Shown in pieces: positions 42,404 to 52,647 of a stretch of 64,000 nucleotides of DNA. A program made the translations under genes and the position numbers. Source of the stretch: Microbulbifer sp. GL-2 (lineage in GTDB: Bacteria > Pseudomonadota > Gammaproteobacteria > Pseudomonadales > Cellvibrionaceae); contig NZ_AP019807.1 of assembly GCF_007183175.1 (NCBI RefSeq), positions 2,841,001-2,905,000 of the forward strand, in the 5' to 3' direction. Under the pieces are notes generated by a model, which saw nothing but the letters and a program-made list of their open reading frames with translations, was not told the origin of the DNA and searched no databases. The stretch's first letter is position 1; every line of letters begins with the position of its first letter.

Positions 42404-45400
42404 ATGAGATTAAAAATTTCTAAAAGATTGCTGTGTACCGCCATCGGCATGGTGATTACTGCTCAACTAGAAGCAGCGGGGCTGAAGCTGGATTTATATG
42501 TTGATGGAGAGCCCGCCGGGAAAACTGAAGTATTGTTGAGCGGCAAGCATTTAGGTTCCAGTGATACCAGTGGATCCTTTTGGATCGATTCCATCCCCTC
42601 CGGTCGACACAGCCTGAAACTGGACTTCGGAAAAGAGCTGGAGCCCTTCACTTTTACGGTGGCCGAAGACGAGGCGGCGCTGATTACTATCAATACCGAG
42701 TCTGAAAGCGGGCGCAATGTCAAATCCATTCAGAAGATGGCGCTTTCAGACGTGGATGAGAATGGGTTCTTATTTGAGGTTTTTCAACTTGAAATTCTGG
42801 CATCAGGCGCGATTCAAGGTACTGTAAGTGCGCTTGAAGGGGAGCATCCATTACGTAATGTTGCGGTTACGGTTGTTGGGAGTGGTGAGCAAACGGTTAC
42901 TGATCGCTATGGTAATTTTGAATTACAGCTTGCTCCAGGTATCTACCAGCTGCAATTGGAGCACCCTGATTACCAGGCAACCCAACTGAATGCACTTCGC
43001 GTTTTGTCAAAAATCAATCTGGCCTTGGATGTGCAGCTCGCAAGCGCAGATATCTTTACCGGAGAAGGGGGGAACACGCTGGAAGAAGTGCAGGTGTTAG
43101 GCCGCTACTTACCGGGCAACCCTATTGAAATTGAGCGGGTGTCCTCGTCGGTCGTAGACAGTATTGATTTCACGCAAATCGCCCGTTTCGATGATTCTAC
43201 GGTAAGCAGCGCGCTAAAGCGCGTGGTTGGGGTAACACTTGAGGAGGATCGTTTTCCTGTTGTGCGTGGTATGAAGAGTCGCTACCAGTCTACGGATTTT
43301 AATGGAGCGTTTCTACCCAGTACCGATCCGGCGAGGCGGGACTTGCCCTTGGATATATTTCCCGCAGGCATTATGCAGGAGCTGAGTTTGCAGAAAAGTG
43401 CCTCGGCAGATGTGCCCTCCAGCGCTACTGCGGGGCATATCTCCATGCGTACCAAAGAAGCTCCACAGGAGGGGTTCTTTAAGGCTTCTTATTCGGCAAG
43501 CCGCGGCGATATGCATGGGGATGATATTTTGATATCCGGCAGCGAAGGGGACCGGGATTGGCTTGGTATGGATGATGGAACGCGTGAATTGCCAGATGAA
43601 TTGGGTCCTACACTTGGTAAGCTCTTGAGACCTGATGGCGCGGGATACAGTGATTTTACTGAGGAAGACATACAGAAAGCTGCTCGTAGCATACCGCACA
43701 ATGCAATTGAAAGTGGTGAGGCAAAAATTGACTCTAGCATGAGTTTTAGTGGCGGCAACAGCTGGGATTTTACTGAGCAGAGCTTTGGTTTTATTAGTGC
43801 AGTGCGTTACGCGAATCATTGGAGTAACAATACCAAGCAGAATACACGCTACAGCATCGCTCAGGATAAACTGGATATTGATTCAATTGTAGAAACTCAT
43901 GATTCCAATAATGTAATTGATCTGAGCGCGATGTTAAATCTGGAGTGGAATATCAGTGATCAACATCGCCTGGGGTTAAATAACATTGTATTACGTCACA
44001 CCACCAACTCCGCTGAAATCTCTGTTCATCACGCAGCGCCAACGGGATTAAAGGGAGCTTTATCCGAAAGCCAAATTGATGAAATAAAAGCAGATTTAAA
44101 TCTTGAAAAAATTTTATACCAGAATGTAGACTGGATTGAAGAACAGCTATTGAGTCACCAATTTTGGGGTGAGCACAGTGTCTCTTTATCATCGAGTGGA
44201 GGTTGGATGAGCCATTTGGGTGATATTGACCTCCAGTGGCAATTGATGGATGCAAATAGTGAGTACGATCGCCCAAATGCAACTCAGTATGCGTATAGGC
44301 GATCTGCTGGCAATAGTTTTCAACTGGATACCTCAAATTTTGCTCAGTACAATGTCTGGGAAAAAATGAAGGAAGATTCGTTTGGAAATAGGCTGGATAT
44401 TACCTTTCCACTAGAAGGGCTTAATTGGGCTTCATTAGTATTTAAGGCTGGGCTTTTAGATATGCAGAGGGATCGGGAAGGAGCATATCACTATTACCAG
44501 TTTAAGAATGCAGGTTCCTTACCTTCGGAAGTTCGGGAAAATCCTGACCCAACGGAAATATATAAACCTGAAAACATTGTTGGAAGACCTGGAGTTGATG
44601 GGCTGAATCTAAGCGTTGGCAAGTTAATCGCTGAGGACGATGTTGGGTTTTCTGGGGATAGCTATATTGCCGAACAAGATATCGATTCTGCCTACGGCCT
44701 TGTTGAAGTGGATGCTCAAGAAAGTCTCAAGGTAAACCTCGGTATACGAAAGGAAAAGTACAATTTTTCTGCAGAGCAATATGCGTATACCATAGAGCCG
44801 CTTGTTGAAATTTTGGATAAAGAGCGCACTTCCCCTTCAGTTAGTTTTACATATCTCTTTAATGATCAGTGGCAGCTGCGTACCGCCTATGCAGAAACTG
44901 TTAGTTGGCCAGAAATTTATGAAGTAATGCCACGTGTATTCTCTGATGTGGAAACCCTAGAGCGATATGTGGGAAATCCGGAGTTAAAACCTGCGGATAT
45001 TGACAATGTTGATATACGTCTTGAGTGGTATCCCTCAGAATCTGAGTCCATCACTTTGGCCTATTTTACCAAGGATATGGTAAATGCGATCGAAAACCGC
45101 TTTGCCAAAAGCGGTGATGTTTTCGATTACTATACTTTTGACAATGCAGAAAAGGCAGAAGTATCCGGGTGGGAACTGGATCTGCGTCGGGAATTTACCC
45201 TGGGTCGAGACCAGGGGCATGAACTATTCGTCCAATTTAATTACGCGGATATTCATTCTGAGGTGGAGACAATTGGTGGGTCCGATTTGGTTCCGGTGCT
45301 TGTAAAGCGCGGATTACAGGGGCAGCCTGAATATGTCACTAACTTGCAGTTGGGTTATGACCATATCGATAGTGGCCAGGAGGTTACCTTGATCTTTAAC

Positions 45401-45649
45401 AGGAAGGGTAAAGAATTGGCCATCGCAAACCCTGGTCTTGATGATGTACCTTCCGACGTATATGAGCTGCCTTACAATGACCTTCGACTTATTTATAAGA
45501 AAAATTTCTTAAACGGATTATCTCTTTCTGCTTCGATCGACAACCTGCTGGATGAAGAGCGTCGAATGGAGTATGACGACTATGGTGCTCCCTATTTGAA
45601 ATACTCCAGTGGACGCAAATTTAAATTAAAGGCCAGTTATAACTATTAA
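42404..45649 (+). CDS. TonB-dependent receptor with N-terminal regulatory-like domains
   Basis: 1081 residues from the ATG at 42404 (GGGGAG five bases upstream; GTG at 42392 less likely). Signal peptide MRLKISKRLLCTAIGMVITA. Two carboxypeptidase-regulatory-like beta domains follow (about 25-110 and 140-210; QTVTDRYGNFELQLAPGIYQL). The plug begins with LEEVQVLGRYL and includes FPVVRGMKSRYQSTDFNGA. A 22-strand barrel ends with ASYNY. It imports or senses a ligand across the outer membrane using TonB energy. It heads a cluster with a giant lipoprotein and a smaller relative, the likely partners at the cell surface. The ligand is unknown. Confidence 0.93.
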   Translation: MRLKISKRLLCTAIGMVITAQLEAAGLKLDLYVDGEPAGKTEVLLSGKHLGSSDTSGSFWIDSIPSGRHSLKLDFGKELEPFTFTVAEDEAALITINTESESGRNVKSIQKMALSDVDENGFLFEVFQLEILASGAIQGTVSALEGEHPLRNVAVTVVGSGEQTVTDRYGNFELQLAPGIYQLQLEHPDYQATQLNALRVLSKINLALDVQLASADIFTGEGGNTLEEVQVLGRYLPGNPIEIERVSSSVVDSIDFTQIARFDDSTVSSALKRVVGVTLEEDRFPVVRGMKSRYQSTDFNGAFLPSTDPARRDLPLDIFPAGIMQELSLQKSASADVPSSATAGHISMRTKEAPQEGFFKASYSASRGDMHGDDILISGSEGDRDWLGMDDGTRELPDELGPTLGKLLRPDGAGYSDFTEEDIQKAARSIPHNAIESGEAKIDSSMSFSGGNSWDFTEQSFGFISAVRYANHWSNNTKQNTRYSIAQDKLDIDSIVETHDSNNVIDLSAMLNLEWNISDQHRLGLNNIVLRHTTNSAEISVHHAAPTGLKGALSESQIDEIKADLNLEKILYQNVDWIEEQLLSHQFWGEHSVSLSSSGGWMSHLGDIDLQWQLMDANSEYDRPNATQYAYRRSAGNSFQLDTSNFAQYNVWEKMKEDSFGNRLDITFPLEGLNWASLVFKAGLLDMQRDREGAYHYYQFKNAGSLPSEVRENPDPTEIYKPENIVGRPGVDGLNLSVGKLIAEDDVGFSGDSYIAEQDIDSAYGLVEVDAQESLKVNLGIRKEKYNFSAEQYAYTIEPLVEILDKERTSPSVSFTYLFNDQWQLRTAYAETVSWPEIYEVMPRVFSDVETLERYVGNPELKPADIDNVDIRLEWYPSESESITLAYFTKDMVNAIENRFAKSGDVFDYYTFDNAEKAEVSGWELDLRREFTLGRDQGHELFVQFNYADIHSEVETIGGSDLVPVLVKRGLQGQPEYVTNLQLGYDHIDSGQEVTLIFNRKGKELAIANPGLDDVPSDVYELPYNDLRLIYKKNFLNGLSLSASIDNLLDEERRMEYDDYGAPYLKYSSGRKFKLKASYNY

Positions 45650-45732
45650 GGGAGTGTCGGCTTTCCTTGACCATTTATAACTGGTTTGGCTGCGCCATGT
45701 GTAAACTTTTACAAGACCATCTGGAAAGAATC

Positions 45733-48700
45733 ATGTTCAAGAGAAAATGTTGCGTGATTAGTACCATTCAAAAAGAAATTATCAATCGATCGAGACGTTA
45801 TTTACAGAAGATCCTCATATTGTTGGGGAGTGCCTTATTGCTGACGGCTTGTAGTGGCGAGTCTTCTAATGAAATTGCACAGGAACAACCACTGGATCTA
45901 TCCCTGCAGCAATGTGAGGTAGCGCAAGGTGGAATTGTGGGAACTGCCATTGATCCGATAATGGTAGGCGGTGTTGAAACCCAGGCCTGCCTTTTGGACC
46001 AGGATTTTGGCCAGTCGGGGTATATCAAGCTCAAAGATAGCCACCAATACGAACCCTTGGCCTGGGTACTTGATGGCGTTTACGAAATAGGTCAGAGCAA
46101 AAGTTATGCAACGCTGGCAGAGTTACAGGCCGATAATGTAGTTGAAGTGATAGGGCGCCGCGTGCGCGTCTACGCACGGGAAGGCAGCGTGGTTGTGGTG
46201 CATCGCAATGCCAAACTCTCTCTTGATATTGAATCTATTGATGACAACCGTTCCGGTGGTGGCGAATGGGGTGGTGTAGTGGTGAACAGCGTTGGTTTTC
46301 ACCCAGACTGTGGTGACAGCACAAGTAGCGAGAACTTCTGTAATATTAATGGACCCTGGGGTTACTTTGGAGGTTTATCTCAAATCGATACCCGTTATGG
46401 AAGTTCGGTGCTCACCAACACTGATATCAACGGTTTCCAATTTTTCAGTGGCTTTAGTGGTTATGTGGCCGAAGCCGGAGGGCATACCAAGAATAACCCT
46501 CCACTGAGTGCCGCCATTACCATTAATGCGCCGCACTTCGCGCAAACCATATCACCGCACGGCATTTTATACAGTGCAAACACTGGCTTGGAGTTAAATG
46601 GCGGGGCCCTGAGTGCGCAAATCTATGCAATAGGTAACCAAGGACATGCCGTTCACTGGCACAGTGGTTTTGCTGGCCTGATAGGCGGTAACCGTATTAT
46701 TTATCACGATAGTGACAAAGTGGCCTTAAAGGGGGAAGCCAACAGCCCGGCAATTCAAGAGGAAGCTGGTGTTCAAATTTTTCAGCTGACGGTAGTCGAT
46801 AAATCCCTGACGGCGGGCACGGCGCTCGAGCTTTCAGGAGGCGGGGATGTTTCCTTAGAGCACTTTATAGTGCAGGGGTTTAATACTTGCTTGAGTATTG
46901 CCGACCAGGCAACCGAGGTAGTGTTAAGCAACAGTGTATTGTACTGCGATAAAGTCAGCCAAGCGCAAGAAGGTGTACCCGACTACGCTGAGACACTTCT
47001 TTCCCTGGCGGAAAATGTATATTCCTTAAACCCCGATTTAAAGTCTGACTTAACACTGGATAATACAGCTATTCAGGGGGTTATAAATGCAACGCTACCG
47101 GCTACATCGAGTTTAGGGGTCCTATTAAATTACGATTTCCGCCTGCTATATGAACCCTGCTTTGGTGTGGGCACTCCTCTTGATGAAACTGTCGATATTG
47201 GACAGAACACCTACAGCATCTGCGAATTACAGGGCCATATTAACAGCAACCTGTATTTTGATGATGATATCAATGATAAGTATGTAGCTTGGCGCTTAAA
47301 AGGGCCGCTAACTTTTGGCAGTACGCTGGCTGGCCTGAGCGGTGAAGAGCAGGTAGCCCAATTGCAGCAGCTGAACAAAGTGATTTTAGATGGAGATTCC
47401 AAACTACTGCTGGATGTCACTTCTTCACTGACCTTTAATGCAGATGTTGCCCTGAGCGTGCGGGGCACCGCGGATAACCCGGTAGAGTTGGCATCCCAGG
47501 ATGCCGAGGAGTATTGGGCGGGGGTGACCATTAATGGTCTGGATAACCTGTGTACCAGTGAAGAGGCTTGTGCCTTGGCTGCTAAGCCGCAGGTCAGTAT
47601 CAATTACTTACGCTTGTTGAATGCGGGTAATGGCCAGCCAGCGCTTAAACTTCATCATGTGGCTGCCGGAGTAGAATTGAACTACCTGGATATTACCGAT
47701 TCCCAGACAAATGGCCTGGTTTTGGATGGTGGTGCAGCGAATATCGATTGGCTGCTGGTCTCTAACGTAGTAGGCGACTCGGTAACCTGGGTTAATGGTT
47801 ATCGCGGTACGGTGCAGTATGCCATTTTACAACCGGGGGAAATGTCTAACGGCCATGCCCTGTTGGGCCGTAATCACCCCGCAAATCATAACGCTTCTCC
47901 GCGTTCGCGGCCGGTTATGGCGAATATCACTGTTAAAGGTACAGATAGTTCGAGTACCGCTATTTTGCTGGAACAGGGTTCTGGTTTATTGCTCTACAAC
48001 TCCGTAGTTGCCGATTTTACCACTTGTTTGGATATTGATGATCAGGCAACTTCAGACCTGCAGTTTAGCGATCCACTGGAAATCTATTTCGATAATGTAG
48101 TACTTGATTGTGGCAGTACTATTCCGGATGAAGACGAAGACGGCGGGCTCGATTTTGCTACTGCCACTCAGGGGCTCAGTGGTGTATACGAAGTTGCCGC
48201 AGTATTGGATAGCAACTTTGTCGCCACCGGTGGTGATGTTCCCGGAATCGGCTCTTGGATTGATCTTTCCCTTGCCGGCGACGACGCCCGCTACCTGAAT
48301 GCCGATGTGGGTTATATGGGTTCTGTACTGGATTCTATGGATGATTGGTACCTGGGCTGGAGTGACTCTGTGGGCGTATTGCTGGCTGCCGAATGTGATT
48401 ATAAAGGTGTGCTGGAGGATGATTACGTATTCAGAAATGAAAAGGCGGGTAGTGTAAACGTAGGGGGGAGTTCGGTGTATTCCTACTTTAAGGTCTGCGG
48501 GTTAAGGGGAACGATCAACGAAGATTTTATTCTAAATGCCTTTACAAGCACAGACCGGGAAGCCCTTGAGAGCGGGCGCCAAGTGAATGAAGAAGTTTAT
48601 CCTGGGTATTTTCTGAAGCGGGATCCGGCACCTACTCTGTGGCTGATTAATGGCCTGGTAAGAATTGGTGAGGGGCACCTGGAAATTACAGATATTTCCC

Positions 48701-50148
48701 AGGTGGAGGCAATGAAAGCCAATCCGGTAACTCTTGGGATTGAAGCCTCCAGTATAGTAATGGTTTCCAAGGGCGGAGGCCTGCATATTACCCGTGGCGG
48801 TGCTCTGGAAGTAATTGGTGATGTTAGCCTTCGGAATACTGAACTCGATGGGGATGCCGCTGGGCCAGTCAACTTGGTGGGCCTAATTGATAATGATATC
48901 GCTTCTTTTACTGCAGGCTACCCTTTGAATATGAAGGTGGGCACCTGGGCAGGCTTGATAATCGACGGTTTTTCACGCAACAACCAGTGCCCGGAGGCCA
49001 TGGCGGATCCCGGCAGCCGTATCTGTAACATCCCGGGGGAGTATGGCTATCACGGTGGTTACGATGATAATCATAGCAACGTTAATATTGAAAACCTGCA
49101 TTTATTACAGGGTTCGTTACGCCTGAACAGTGTAGGCCGCGGTAAGATTGAGAATTTGTATTTCGGTCTGGGGGATTTAAGTGGGATTCCTTTGACGTCC
49201 GAGACTTGGGGTATTGAGAACTTTGGCCGTGCGGCTATCGATATTGATGGTGGTGTAGTGAATCTACGCAATGTCCAGATTGCTAGTGGTGTACCTGGCA
49301 ATAGTCTGCGCTGGAATCACGGTTACCGGGGCACTATGCAATCTCTGTATATTCTTGACGGCGGATTTACTGATAGTTTTAGCTTTTCACAAGAGGAATT
49401 TGTCAGTAATCTTTTCCAGAAAAGTGGTGTATGGTATGACTACCCAACAATTTCCGGGCGCAACGGTGATCCAGAGGCACTGCCGCGCTCCATGCCCACT
49501 TTATCTAATGTTTCTTTAAGTAGAAGCGATTTGGTCATGTTTTTTGATCCTGCGGGCCCTAGTGTTACTACCACTGCACTAGAATTGCTTAGCGGTAGCG
49601 GCTTGTTTTTACACAATAGTATTATTGGCGCTGGTAAAGCTGATTTTGATTGGTTGGACTGGTTTGGTGTTACCACAATAGTTGATCAGTGTATTTCTTC
49701 TGGTGATGAGATTACCCCTCTGCTAGGGGAGAGTGTTATTTTTGATCAGGTGGCCTTTGCCTGTTCAGAAATGTCAAAGAATTCAAACTTGGCGAACCAG
49801 ATTGATAATGTCTTTAGTGTTCAATCAGTTAGTAACCAAATCGGTATCGTCAGTAATTCCTCCACAATTCCAACACCGAGCCAAGCGAATAGTGATATTT
49901 ATTTTTTTGATTGGGTTTTTGGCCAAGAATCAGAGGAGAAATTTAACCAAATTTCGGGTGTCAACTCTTTTGTGGAGTGGTCTCGTAGGTATCCGACGAC
50001 GAATTTGATTAATTTGGGTAAGGCTGAGCCAGATTATTCCCCATCAGAGTCAGTTGATGTAGATTTCATTAAAAATAGCCTATTCTTTGGCAGCAGTGAC
50101 TATTTTATCCCTATCAATACAGGAGAGGAATTGAGAGGGGAAGATTAA
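45733..50148 (+). CDS. Giant lipoprotein with three beta-helix-like repeats
   Basis: 1471 residues from the ATG at 45733 (GGAAAG upstream). A long basic N-region precedes a lipoprotein signal, lipobox LTAC. The rest shows three related units. Each has a W-A/G-G strand motif (GEWGGVVVN near 177, EYWAGVTING near 592, GTWAGLIIDG near 1070) and a tail motif (HWHSGFAG near 307, TWVNGYRGT near 685, RWNHGYRGT near 1193). Runs such as SLEHFIVQGFNTCLSI suggest a right-handed beta-helix. It starts 83 bases after the TonB receptor gene, so it is likely its outer-membrane or surface partner. No enzyme motif seen. Function unknown. Confidence 0.85.
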   Translation: MFKRKCCVISTIQKEIINRSRRYLQKILILLGSALLLTACSGESSNEIAQEQPLDLSLQQCEVAQGGIVGTAIDPIMVGGVETQACLLDQDFGQSGYIKLKDSHQYEPLAWVLDGVYEIGQSKSYATLAELQADNVVEVIGRRVRVYAREGSVVVVHRNAKLSLDIESIDDNRSGGGEWGGVVVNSVGFHPDCGDSTSSENFCNINGPWGYFGGLSQIDTRYGSSVLTNTDINGFQFFSGFSGYVAEAGGHTKNNPPLSAAITINAPHFAQTISPHGILYSANTGLELNGGALSAQIYAIGNQGHAVHWHSGFAGLIGGNRIIYHDSDKVALKGEANSPAIQEEAGVQIFQLTVVDKSLTAGTALELSGGGDVSLEHFIVQGFNTCLSIADQATEVVLSNSVLYCDKVSQAQEGVPDYAETLLSLAENVYSLNPDLKSDLTLDNTAIQGVINATLPATSSLGVLLNYDFRLLYEPCFGVGTPLDETVDIGQNTYSICELQGHINSNLYFDDDINDKYVAWRLKGPLTFGSTLAGLSGEEQVAQLQQLNKVILDGDSKLLLDVTSSLTFNADVALSVRGTADNPVELASQDAEEYWAGVTINGLDNLCTSEEACALAAKPQVSINYLRLLNAGNGQPALKLHHVAAGVELNYLDITDSQTNGLVLDGGAANIDWLLVSNVVGDSVTWVNGYRGTVQYAILQPGEMSNGHALLGRNHPANHNASPRSRPVMANITVKGTDSSSTAILLEQGSGLLLYNSVVADFTTCLDIDDQATSDLQFSDPLEIYFDNVVLDCGSTIPDEDEDGGLDFATATQGLSGVYEVAAVLDSNFVATGGDVPGIGSWIDLSLAGDDARYLNADVGYMGSVLDSMDDWYLGWSDSVGVLLAAECDYKGVLEDDYVFRNEKAGSVNVGGSSVYSYFKVCGLRGTINEDFILNAFTSTDREALESGRQVNEEVYPGYFLKRDPAPTLWLINGLVRIGEGHLEITDISQVEAMKANPVTLGIEASSIVMVSKGGGLHITRGGALEVIGDVSLRNTELDGDAAGPVNLVGLIDNDIASFTAGYPLNMKVGTWAGLIIDGFSRNNQCPEAMADPGSRICNIPGEYGYHGGYDDNHSNVNIENLHLLQGSLRLNSVGRGKIENLYFGLGDLSGIPLTSETWGIENFGRAAIDIDGGVVNLRNVQIASGVPGNSLRWNHGYRGTMQSLYILDGGFTDSFSFSQEEFVSNLFQKSGVWYDYPTISGRNGDPEALPRSMPTLSNVSLSRSDLVMFFDPAGPSVTTTALELLSGSGLFLHNSIIGAGKADFDWLDWFGVTTIVDQCISSGDEITPLLGESVIFDQVAFACSEMSKNSNLANQIDNVFSVQSVSNQIGIVSNSSTIPTPSQANSDIYFFDWVFGQESEEKFNQISGVNSFVEWSRRYPTTNLINLGKAEPDYSPSESVDVDFIKNSLFFGSSDYFIPINTGEELRGED

Positions 50149-50172
50149 TAGGTCTTTAGCAGAACTTTGATA

Positions 50173-50202
50173 AAAAAGGCTGGCAATTGCCGGCCTTTTT
50201 TT
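50173..50202 (+). terminator. Rho-independent terminator
   Basis: AAAAAAGGCTGGCAATTGCC followed by GGCCTTTTTTTAT forms a stem across the AATT centre with a T run. It separates the lipoprotein gene from the smaller homologue, which therefore needs its own promoter. Confidence 0.88.
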
Positions 50203-50508
50203 ATGAAGTTAAAAATTTTATATGTTGTATTTTTGAGGTTTAGATTGTTGTTTTATTAGTCCGGTGATTGTTGTGTTTTTAATTGATATTTAATGTCGCT
50301 GATTGGTGTTTTTATTGTCTATGATGGCGTTCTTATACTTTCGAGTTCTAAGTTTTTTTCTTTAGATATAAAAATAGTCTCGATATCAATCTCGAATGAA
50401 ATGTAATTCCGTTAAATTCTTAATTCCTGGCGATGAGTTGTTTGCTGGGGATGGGAAAGAGAGCAATGTTATTAATTTTAATTTAACTTCCATTAGGTGG
50501 AGTTTGTA
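50203..50508 (+). promoter_or_regulatory. AT-rich promoter region of the small beta-helix gene
   Basis: About 300 bases, strongly AT-rich with many T tracts, upstream of the secreted protein gene. GGTGGAG lies seven bases before the ATG. It must hold the promoter, as a terminator lies on its left; no single -35/-10 pair stands out. Confidence 0.4.
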
Positions 50509-51759
50509 ATGAAAAAGGTAATTGCTTCAGTTGGTTTGATGGCTCTGGCCACAGTTTCTTATGCGGATAAAGATTTGGGGCTTGATGAAATATGTAACTT
50601 TAATGGGGGGTTTCAAGGTATAGTAACTTTCAATGGGGCGCCTTATCTTCGCTGTGATTTACCGGCGTCTATAGCAGTAAACGATACCGTACTGCTTGCA
50701 AAAAATAGCTTTGCATTCCCAGTGCTCCGTCCGATTGTATGGGCACTGCCAGGTGTTGTTGTTGTGGGTAACGGTCATATCCAGAATGCCAACCCCAGCA
50801 CAGTAGACAAAACTGTCCTTAAAATTGAGGCGGGTACACAGATCGCCGGTGCGGTAGACAGCAACTCTGCTTTGGTAATCACTCGCGGTGCGCAGATTGA
50901 TGCACAGGGTAATTCTGCCAGCCCCATCATATTCTCCTCTATTGATAATAATATGACGGGTTCCGGCGAGTGGGGCGGCTTGGTTTTGGCGGGCTTTGGC
51001 GAAAGCAATGGCTGCCCAAATACTAACGGGGAGGATTCATGTGAAATGGAAGGTGTTGCCGCGGCCTATTACTACGGTGGTGGAAAGTACCTGAACGAAA
51101 CCATGAGCAGCGGCACTCTGGAGTATGTGGTCATTGCTGAGGGGGGCCATGAAGTGGCTGTAGCCAGCGAAATAAATGGCCTGACTCTTTACACTGTGAA
51201 TAGCAGCACCAATATCAATAATGTGCATATTCACAATAACCAAGATGATGGTATTGAGTTTTTCGGTGGGGATGCTGCTGTTGAGAACCTGTGGCTGACT
51301 TGTAATCAAGATGACAGCGTGGATTGGGATGAGGGTTATCGTGGGTCTCTTACGAATGTAAGTATTGCTCAGGGAGACAATGCAGATCACGCCTTCGAAT
51401 TAGCTAATAATCCAGACTCTGTGACTGCTGCCCCAATTGCGCGCGGTATCGTTACCAATGTGAGTGTTGGCTTTGTGGGCAGTATGCCAGGCTCTACCGA
51501 TGTTCCCCTGAAGCTCAAAGAAGGCACCGATGCCTACTTTGAAAATGTGCAGATTCTTGGCTATGCCGGGAAGGCTTGTAACGATACCTCCAGTGCTATT
51601 GGCAGCAGCTCTACCTCCTATACCGGCGATGTCTTTAACACCATGGAGTATGATTGCTCTCCAGCCAACGATAACACTAGCTATATGGCTCTGCCGGCTT
51701 CTGCTTTAGCTACAGGTTATTCGAACACTTCTTTCTGGTCTGCACCTAGCTGTAATTAA
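50509..51759 (+). CDS. Secreted beta-helix-like protein related to the giant lipoprotein
   Basis: 416 residues from the ATG at 50509, with signal peptide MKKVIASVGLMALATVSYA and no lipobox. It has one copy of the unit repeated three times in the giant lipoprotein: RGAQIDAQGNSASPIIFSS, GEWGGLVLAG near 153, NSSTNINNVHIHNNQDDGIE with short turns, and DWDEGYRGS near 272. Eight cysteines in total may pair. It probably works with the TonB receptor cluster as a soluble or periplasmic/extracellular binding protein. A start at GTG 50497 is possible but lacks the ribosome site. Confidence 0.85.
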   Translation: MKKVIASVGLMALATVSYADKDLGLDEICNFNGGFQGIVTFNGAPYLRCDLPASIAVNDTVLLAKNSFAFPVLRPIVWALPGVVVVGNGHIQNANPSTVDKTVLKIEAGTQIAGAVDSNSALVITRGAQIDAQGNSASPIIFSSIDNNMTGSGEWGGLVLAGFGESNGCPNTNGEDSCEMEGVAAAYYYGGGKYLNETMSSGTLEYVVIAEGGHEVAVASEINGLTLYTVNSSTNINNVHIHNNQDDGIEFFGGDAAVENLWLTCNQDDSVDWDEGYRGSLTNVSIAQGDNADHAFELANNPDSVTAAPIARGIVTNVSVGFVGSMPGSTDVPLKLKEGTDAYFENVQILGYAGKACNDTSSAIGSSSTSYTGDVFNTMEYDCSPANDNTSYMALPASALATGYSNTSFWSAPSCN

Positions 51760-51796
51760 TTAAGTACTCTCTGCATATTTTCTTCTCTACATTTGG

Positions 51797-51822
51797 CGCA
51801 GGTTTAACCTGCGTCTTTTTTA
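51797..51822 (+). terminator. Rho-independent terminator
   Basis: CGCAGGT/ACCTGCG stem with a TTA loop followed by TCTTTTTTAA, 37 bases after the stop codon of the secreted protein gene. Confidence 0.88.
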
Positions 51823-52011
51823 AGCTGCCTTCACCAATGTTATGGATAAGTGCGACGGGTTTGCTTGAGCTTCTTTTTGTCGGAAATCCCGTTTTGTCAT
51901 GAGTTGGCAATAGGCTTTTGTGAGTATTGACAAGCTGAAAAATAAGAAACCTTGATTAAGCGCTTGCTCAGGTAATTTCTGAAAAATTTTTTTGATCTAT
52001 AGTGGCGATTA

Positions 52012-52620
52012 TCAAAACTTGAAATTTTGGTGGCTGTATTTCTGTAATTCGATCATTTTCTCAAACGGTTTTAGCAGCGACTGAAAGTCATCTCTCCCTT
52101 CAAGTAGCTGCATTGCTTTAGCGATACTCTCGATTGTCGATAAGCCATCGGAGACTGAGGTTTTTCGAATGGTATAATTAGATTTTAAATCGCCGCCAAG
52201 GTTGATGCGGGGCAGTTTCTGCAGTTGGGGGTTGAGGTGAAGAATTTTCTTGGATTTGCGCCAGGTGGCATCAATAACTATCAGTTGCTGAAAGGATAAT
52301 GATAACTCCTCTCTTTTTCTGACCGACAAGTCAAGATTAACCAGCTTGGTACTATCTGGAAGCCATTCCAGGGAGGGGTAGAGTAGAGCTGATGGGATGC
52401 TGAGTAGCTGGTCCTGTAGCTCGCTGGTAAGAGCCTCTGCGATAATCAGGTCGCTGTTACTCAGGCATAGGTGTGCCATTCGCCCTGTATTGAATGGGTG
52501 CTTCTCCTCCTGAGGGTGCTGTATGATCAGCACCTTCACAGTATTGGCCACCTCTACCAGGTCGCTGCAATAGCAAACACTCGGTGGTCGCAAGCAGGTA
52601 TTACAGGTTTCTCTGGGCAT
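52012..52620 (-). CDS. DTW-domain protein (tRNA-uridine aminocarboxypropyltransferase family)
   Basis: 202 residues. The DTW core reads LIVIDATWRKSKKIL (D-A-T-W variant), with an N-terminal Cys cluster CNTCLRPPSVCYC that likely binds zinc and STIESIAKAMQLLEG near the end. The family (E. coli TapT/YfiP) transfers an aminocarboxypropyl group from SAM to tRNA uridine. It is shorter than YfiP and could belong to another DTW subgroup. Divergent from a GNAT gene with 27 bases between the starts. Confidence 0.85.
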   Translation of the reverse strand: MPRETCNTCLRPPSVCYCSDLVEVANTVKVLIIQHPQEEKHPFNTGRMAHLCLSNSDLIIAEALTSELQDQLLSIPSALLYPSLEWLPDSTKLVNLDLSVRKREELSLSFQQLIVIDATWRKSKKILHLNPQLQKLPRINLGGDLKSNYTIRKTSVSDGLSTIESIAKAMQLLEGRDDFQSLLKPFEKMIELQKYSHQNFKF

Positions 52621-52647
52621 TTCTTTACTACAGAGTTTGAGCGGTAT

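Noticed and set aside
43313..43819. 168-codon minus-strand frame inside the TonB receptor gene
   Set aside because: Antisense shadow of a strongly supported coding frame.
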